A program made the translations under genes and the position numbers. Shown here piece by piece: positions 58,635 to 64,000 of a stretch of 64,000 bases of DNA (the stretch's first letter is position 1; each line of letters begins with the position of its first letter). This DNA comes from Chloroflexota bacterium. GTDB taxonomy: Bacteria; Chloroflexota; Anaerolineae; 4572-78; J111. Below the pieces are notes generated by a model, which had not been told where the DNA came from, searched no databases, and saw nothing but the letters and a program-made list of their open reading frames with translations. The stretch covers positions 1-64,000 of the forward strand of contig BOKF01000021.1 in the NCBI GenBank assembly GCA_016860845.1, written 5' to 3'.

Positions 58635-60071
58635 ATGGCCGAACGTATAAGCAAATTTTCTTTCATTTCAATTTTGCTGGGGATAATCATTGTCTGTCTG
58701 GTTTATGCTGTTGCTCCCTCATCGGCTGCGCCGCCAATGATCCGTGCTCAAAAACAAGCTTTACCTCCTGCTCTGCCCGCTCCTTTACGTGTAGGGCTTC
58801 AAGCTGTGCCAACAGCTACCGTAGCGCCTCGTGGTTTCCCCACGGTAGTGATTATTAGCCCAAAAAATAACGAAATATTCGAACAGGGCCGGCCGATTAC
58901 GGTCTCTTCCAGATCGTTTGATCCCCAAGGGATCGCCAGAGTGGATTTGGTCGCGAACGGCAAAGTAGTCGCCACCCAGTTAAATCCGCAGCCGGAGCCA
59001 AACCAGGCCTTATTGGTGAGCCAGTTTTGGCTGCCCAATATTCTGGGCAATCAGGTTATCCAGGTAGTGGCCTATAATACAGCCGGAGTGGCGGTTAAGT
59101 CAGACTTTGCGTTTGTGCAGGTGGTGACCCTCACTCCCACCGTTATGCCAGAACCAACCCTGACTTCTACCCCTCTGCCAACGCCTACTCCGGCGCAGCC
59201 CTTGGTGACGGTGACAGGGGTCAGCGCGCTGCGAGTCCGCACAGGACCGAGTACTCAATACGAGCAGGTGGGCTACTTGTTGCAAGGACAGTCGGCGGTC
59301 GTTACCGGGCGGGCTGACATTGGCCTGGGCACCTGGTGGCAAATTCGTTTTCCTGCTGCCCCAAATGGCCTGGGTTGGATTTCGGGCAATCCCACCTATG
59401 CCACCGCTTATAACACGGAGAATGTGCCTTTCATTACCCCTCCCTCTTTGCCCACGCCGACCCCAACGCCAATAGCCGGCATTGATTTCCGGGTGGATCG
59501 CACTGAGGTTCGCCGGGGCGAGTGTGTCACTTTCTTCTGGAATGTTTTTGGTGTTCGGGCCGTCTATTTTCAAGGCGAGGGAGTTGCTGGCGAAAATCAG
59601 TACCGCCGCGAATGTCCCAGCACTGATAAAACCTATAGTCTGCGGGTGGAGCGGATGGATGGTACGGTGGATACCCGCTACATCGGGATTGATGTGCGCG
59701 GCGATGGCACTGGCTTCAATACGACGACGGTTGGCCGTGATACGAAGATGGATTTTGATAACGGGGCGCGGCCATCAGATCGAGACAATGAATTTCGCTG
59801 GACTTTTCGCGGCGACCGGCCAGTTTTTGAGAAAGTGGATGACGACGATGATGATATCAGGTTGGTGGCGTTAGAGCGGGATGACGTGGATGAATTCGAC
59901 CGGCTGAGCCAGGACACCTGCCGCTGGTACCTCGAGCGCGAGAACAAACGCCGTATCACCATTGAGCCTGACCTGATAGCCTGCTTTAGCACCGACAAGG
60001 ATAGGACGGGTAAACTGCGGTTCACGGGCGGCAACCCGGAAGAGTTGGTTATGCAGTGGCATGTTTGGTAA
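58635..60071 (+). CDS. secreted Ig-like/SH3b-domain surface protein
   Basis: The 478-residue protein has a signal anchor or signal peptide at about 8-32 (ISILLGIIIVCLVYAVAPSSA). It is followed by an Ig-like domain (VIISPKNNEIFEQGRPI, about 72-160) and a Pro/Thr linker. Next comes a bacterial SH3 domain (SALRVRTGPSTQYEQVGYLL, about 200-265), then a second Ig-like domain with two cysteines (RRGECVTFFWNVFG to RRECPST). The last 110 residues are acidic (DDDDD) and not recognised. It is probably displayed at the cell surface and binds wall glycan. It lies 18 bp before the META/LysM gene. Confidence 0.85.
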   Translation: MAERISKFSFISILLGIIIVCLVYAVAPSSAAPPMIRAQKQALPPALPAPLRVGLQAVPTATVAPRGFPTVVIISPKNNEIFEQGRPITVSSRSFDPQGIARVDLVANGKVVATQLNPQPEPNQALLVSQFWLPNILGNQVIQVVAYNTAGVAVKSDFAFVQVVTLTPTVMPEPTLTSTPLPTPTPAQPLVTVTGVSALRVRTGPSTQYEQVGYLLQGQSAVVTGRADIGLGTWWQIRFPAAPNGLGWISGNPTYATAYNTENVPFITPPSLPTPTPTPIAGIDFRVDRTEVRRGECVTFFWNVFGVRAVYFQGEGVAGENQYRRECPSTDKTYSLRVERMDGTVDTRYIGIDVRGDGTGFNTTTVGRDTKMDFDNGARPSDRDNEFRWTFRGDRPVFEKVDDDDDDIRLVALERDDVDEFDRLSQDTCRWYLERENKRRITIEPDLIACFSTDKDRTGKLRFTGGNPEELVMQWHVW

Positions 60072-60089
60072 CTAATTTCAGGAGATTTT

Positions 60090-61748
60090 ATGCAAAAAAA
60101 ATTGATGGGGGTTTTAGCTCTACTGCTGGCTCTGTCTGTCAGTGCCTTCCAAAACGATAATAACCTGATCGGTAGGTGGCGCTGGCAGCAAACCCAGGAG
60201 AGCAGCGGCGACCTCACCACCCCGCTCGACCCCGCCCGGTACACTATTGAATTTATGGCCGACGGCCGTGTTGCGGTGCAGTCGGACTGTAACCAGGGCG
60301 CGGGTAATTATACGGCGAATGCAAACACTTTGGACATCGGCGAGCTGGCCACGACGAAGATGGCCTGCCCACCCGGCTCGTTAGATGCGGAGTTCATGCG
60401 CCAACTGGACGAGGTGATTTCCTACCTGTTCAAAGACGGCAGCTTGTACCTGGAATTACCTGTTGATTCCGGCTCGATGGAGTTTATCCGGGTTGATCAA
60501 CCCAGCCCCACTGCCCCAACGGCCAACGGTCAGGCCTACACGGTCCAGGCCGAAGACTGGTTAAGTAAAATCGCCGAGAAAACTTACGGCGACCCGCTGG
60601 CCTATGCGGCAATTGTGGCAGCAACCAATGAGTTGGCCGCCCAGGTTAGCACGTTCAAATCTATCACCGATCCCAACGTGGTCGAAGTCGGCCAGCAACT
60701 CTGGCTGCCGGATTCCAAATTTGTCGGTACCTACCAGGCGAGTCTACCTGCTGCCTCCAGTCCGGGCCGGGAGATGAGCCTTACCCTGCGGCTGGACAGC
60801 ACCGCTGAACTCAGCGCCGACTATCTTAACGGTGAAGCGCCAATTGTCGAAACCGGCACGTGGCAGGACAATAACGATGTTACTGCCACCGTCAGCCTGA
60901 CCGGCCAGGCCGGCGGCGTAGTTTACGAGGCGCCGGTAGTCATCACTTTCCAGCTTAACGGCAGCACCCTGACTGCCGTAGCCTACGACCAGACCCTTTA
61001 TGGTTCTGAGGGAATAACGCTTGACCGGCAAATCGTGGCTCCCTCTGCCGTCCAACCGGAGCAAGTTGTCGGCATTTACAAAGCGCTGCTGCCCGCTGCC
61101 TCCAGCCCTGGTATTGACAGCACCCTTTATCTGAACATTGACAACACCGTGCGGCTGGTCGAGGATTACCTCAACGGCGAGCCGCCCATTGTGGAGGTAG
61201 GCAACTGGCGAATAGAAGGCGACCAGGTGGTAATGACGATCACCGGGCAAGAAAATCGGCCCTACGACACGCCTGATACGGTCACCTTCACGCTAGATGG
61301 CAATGTGCTGGCTACCACGCCTGATGAAGACCGCTATGGTTCGGCCGGACGGCGTTATCTGCGCTTCGACGCCCTGGCGACGGGTGAGCAGGCCGTGCCC
61401 TATGATGCCGCCGCAGCCGCCGAAATGATGAACGACTCGGGTTTGGCCGGGATTTACAAAGGCTTCTCCCCTGCCGCTTCGTGCTGCGGGCTGGATTGGA
61501 CACTGTTCTTGAGTCCAGACAATACCGCCCGCCTCAAGAGCGATTACCTCAACGGCGAAGCGTCCATCCTCGAAAGCGGAACCTGGCAGGTTGCCGACAA
61601 CACCTTGACTGTTACCCTAACCGGCGCTGAAAAGCCGATGACCTTCCAGGTGGCCGACGGGACCCTGGTTTCCAATGAATTCTCCATCTTTGGCCAGATG
61701 CCACTGCGTTTGTACCGGTTTGAGGTGGCGGTGCGAAGCTCTCCTTAA
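60090..61748 (+). CDS. META/LysM protein with three NlpE-like repeats
   Basis: The 552-residue protein has a signal peptide (LMGVLALLLALSVSAF). A META-like domain follows (GRWRWQQTQESSG to AVQSDCNQGAGNYT, with a Cys pair), then a LysM-like domain (YTVQAEDWLSKIAEKTYGD to VGQQLWLP). Three repeats of about 110 residues begin GTYQASLPAASSPG, GIYKALLPAASSPG and GIYKGFSPAASCCG, and each contains DYLNGE and a GxW. They resemble the NlpE N-terminal domain, but the CxxC of NlpE is lost in repeats 1 and 2 and altered to CC in repeat 3. A role in surface stress sensing is possible. It forms an operon with the SH3 protein. Confidence 0.82.
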   Translation: MQKKLMGVLALLLALSVSAFQNDNNLIGRWRWQQTQESSGDLTTPLDPARYTIEFMADGRVAVQSDCNQGAGNYTANANTLDIGELATTKMACPPGSLDAEFMRQLDEVISYLFKDGSLYLELPVDSGSMEFIRVDQPSPTAPTANGQAYTVQAEDWLSKIAEKTYGDPLAYAAIVAATNELAAQVSTFKSITDPNVVEVGQQLWLPDSKFVGTYQASLPAASSPGREMSLTLRLDSTAELSADYLNGEAPIVETGTWQDNNDVTATVSLTGQAGGVVYEAPVVITFQLNGSTLTAVAYDQTLYGSEGITLDRQIVAPSAVQPEQVVGIYKALLPAASSPGIDSTLYLNIDNTVRLVEDYLNGEPPIVEVGNWRIEGDQVVMTITGQENRPYDTPDTVTFTLDGNVLATTPDEDRYGSAGRRYLRFDALATGEQAVPYDAAAAAEMMNDSGLAGIYKGFSPAASCCGLDWTLFLSPDNTARLKSDYLNGEASILESGTWQVADNTLTVTLTGAEKPMTFQVADGTLVSNEFSIFGQMPLRLYRFEVAVRSSP

Positions 61749-61820
61749 TTGGCTGGTTGACGGAATGAGAATGAGTTTAACGATGCTGATATATTTATCC
61801 TCAATCCGTGGAAATGACCA

Positions 61821-61871
61821 TCTAACACCCCTCTAACAAAACTCTAGCACAATTCTAATACCGCTCTCGTA
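61821..61871 (+). promoter_or_regulatory. five 11-bp direct repeats (TCTAACA-N4) before clpB
   Basis: TCTAACA, TCTAACA, TCTAGCA, TCTAATA and TCTCGTA start at 61821, 61832, 61843, 61854 and 61865, exactly one helical turn apart. This is the layout of boxes for OmpR/PhoB/PhoP-type regulators. The array covers the -35 position of the predicted clpB promoter, as for activators that replace a poor -35. Confidence 0.7.
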
Positions 61872-61875
61872 CAAT
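61847..61875 (+). promoter_or_regulatory. clpB promoter GCACAA-N17-TACAAT (activator-dependent form)
   Basis: The -10 TACAAT is good and the -35 is poor. It lies under the third to fifth direct repeats. The predicted start at about 61882 leaves a 133-base leader. Confidence 0.5.
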
Positions 61876-61910
61876 ACAGGTGCTAAATTGAGTCAAAAGG
61901 CGAGAGAGAT

Positions 61911-61980
61911 TAAAACGTAAAGCGTAATGACTCAAGGCGTAACTTAAGGTGCATCCAAGACCATTACGTTTTACGCTTTA
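61911..61980. repeat. leader palindrome of 'CGTAA/TTACG' words
   Basis: The 19-base arms at 61911-61929 and 61962-61980 pair with two mismatches. The words AACGTAA and GCGTAATG recur in the spacer. It resembles the palindrome at 32910-32960 in style, although the words differ. It is within the predicted clpB leader. Confidence 0.65.
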
Positions 61981-62014
61981 TTCGCCCTGACTTCTACACA
62001 AGAGGTACGAACTT

Positions 62015-64000
<1,986 letters not shown>

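Noticed and set aside
61821..61871. Short regular repeats as a CRISPR array
   Set aside because: An 11-bp period with 7-bp repeats is a regulator box; CRISPR repeats are longer with longer spacers, and no cas gene is present.
61845..61886. TAGCAC ... GTGCTAA half-sites before clpB, like a CIRCE element
   Set aside because: CIRCE needs a 9-base spacer; here it is 29 bases, and the direct-repeat array explains the region better.

Overview
The window looks like a chromosomal segment of an uncultured Chloroflexota bacterium, probably of the Anaerolineae/Caldilineae type. This is inferred from gene content, not from a marker gene. The signs are a locus with a glutamate-mutase-L-like ATPase beside a giant Trp-Leu repeat protein, V4R proteins paired with response regulators, a multi-GAF hybrid kinase, SH3/LysM surface proteins with Pro/Thr linkers, an LPXTG-like sorting signal, and no outer-membrane genes. 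No rRNA, tRNA or CRISPR array was seen.

Layout. 0-2.4 kb is an accessory patch: a cut gene, an AT-rich coiled-coil adaptor-like gene between two copies of a decayed gene end, and a complete IS5-type element that split a small gene and left a 3-bp target duplication. 2.5-13 kb holds metabolic and housekeeping genes: a membrane phosphodiesterase, a PAS histidine kinase, a LysM lipoprotein, a C26 peptidase with murI, a HEPN-like protein, an Rrf2 regulator with its aldo/keto reductase target, and RarA fused to a methyltransferase. 13-29 kb is a signalling block, almost all on the minus strand after a fur-type gene: a V4R protein, a serine-less alpha/beta hydrolase, a CheY-like receiver, a 2312-residue nine-GAF hybrid kinase, a receiver with a degenerate GGDEF, an acyl-ACP-reductase homologue, a left-handed beta-helix protein, an intact alpha/beta hydrolase, an MglA-like GTPase and a PATAN/DUF4388 protein. 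29-35.6 kb has RNase D, a HAD phosphatase, a thioesterase, an M16 peptidase pair and an M20 peptidase. 35.6-40.7 kb has a second V4R/receiver operon with its own promoter and terminator, then ftsH, a MerR-type regulator and a DUF1232 protein.

41-57.6 kb is the most unusual part. A probably leaderless XPB/Ssl2-type domain gene is followed, after a VOC gene, by a plus-strand run: HEAT-repeat protein, small unknown protein, DUF6754-like membrane protein, polytopic membrane protein, a 2618-residue protein carrying about 70 short Trp-Leu motifs ahead of a membrane anchor and an external domain, another polytopic protein, a MutL-type ASKHA ATPase and a barrel/KOW-like protein. Order, strand and spacing argue for one envelope-associated machine of unknown function. 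57.9-61.7 kb encodes three surface proteins, and the window ends inside clpB. Upstream of clpB lie five direct repeats spaced exactly 11 bp, like a PhoB/PhoP-type box.

Many promoters of TTGxxx-N16-18-TATAxT form can be read, and two place the transcription start on or next to the start codon. Several intergenic palindromes, and one inside a coding region, look like REP-type mobile hairpins. All function calls rest on motifs read by eye; no database search was run.
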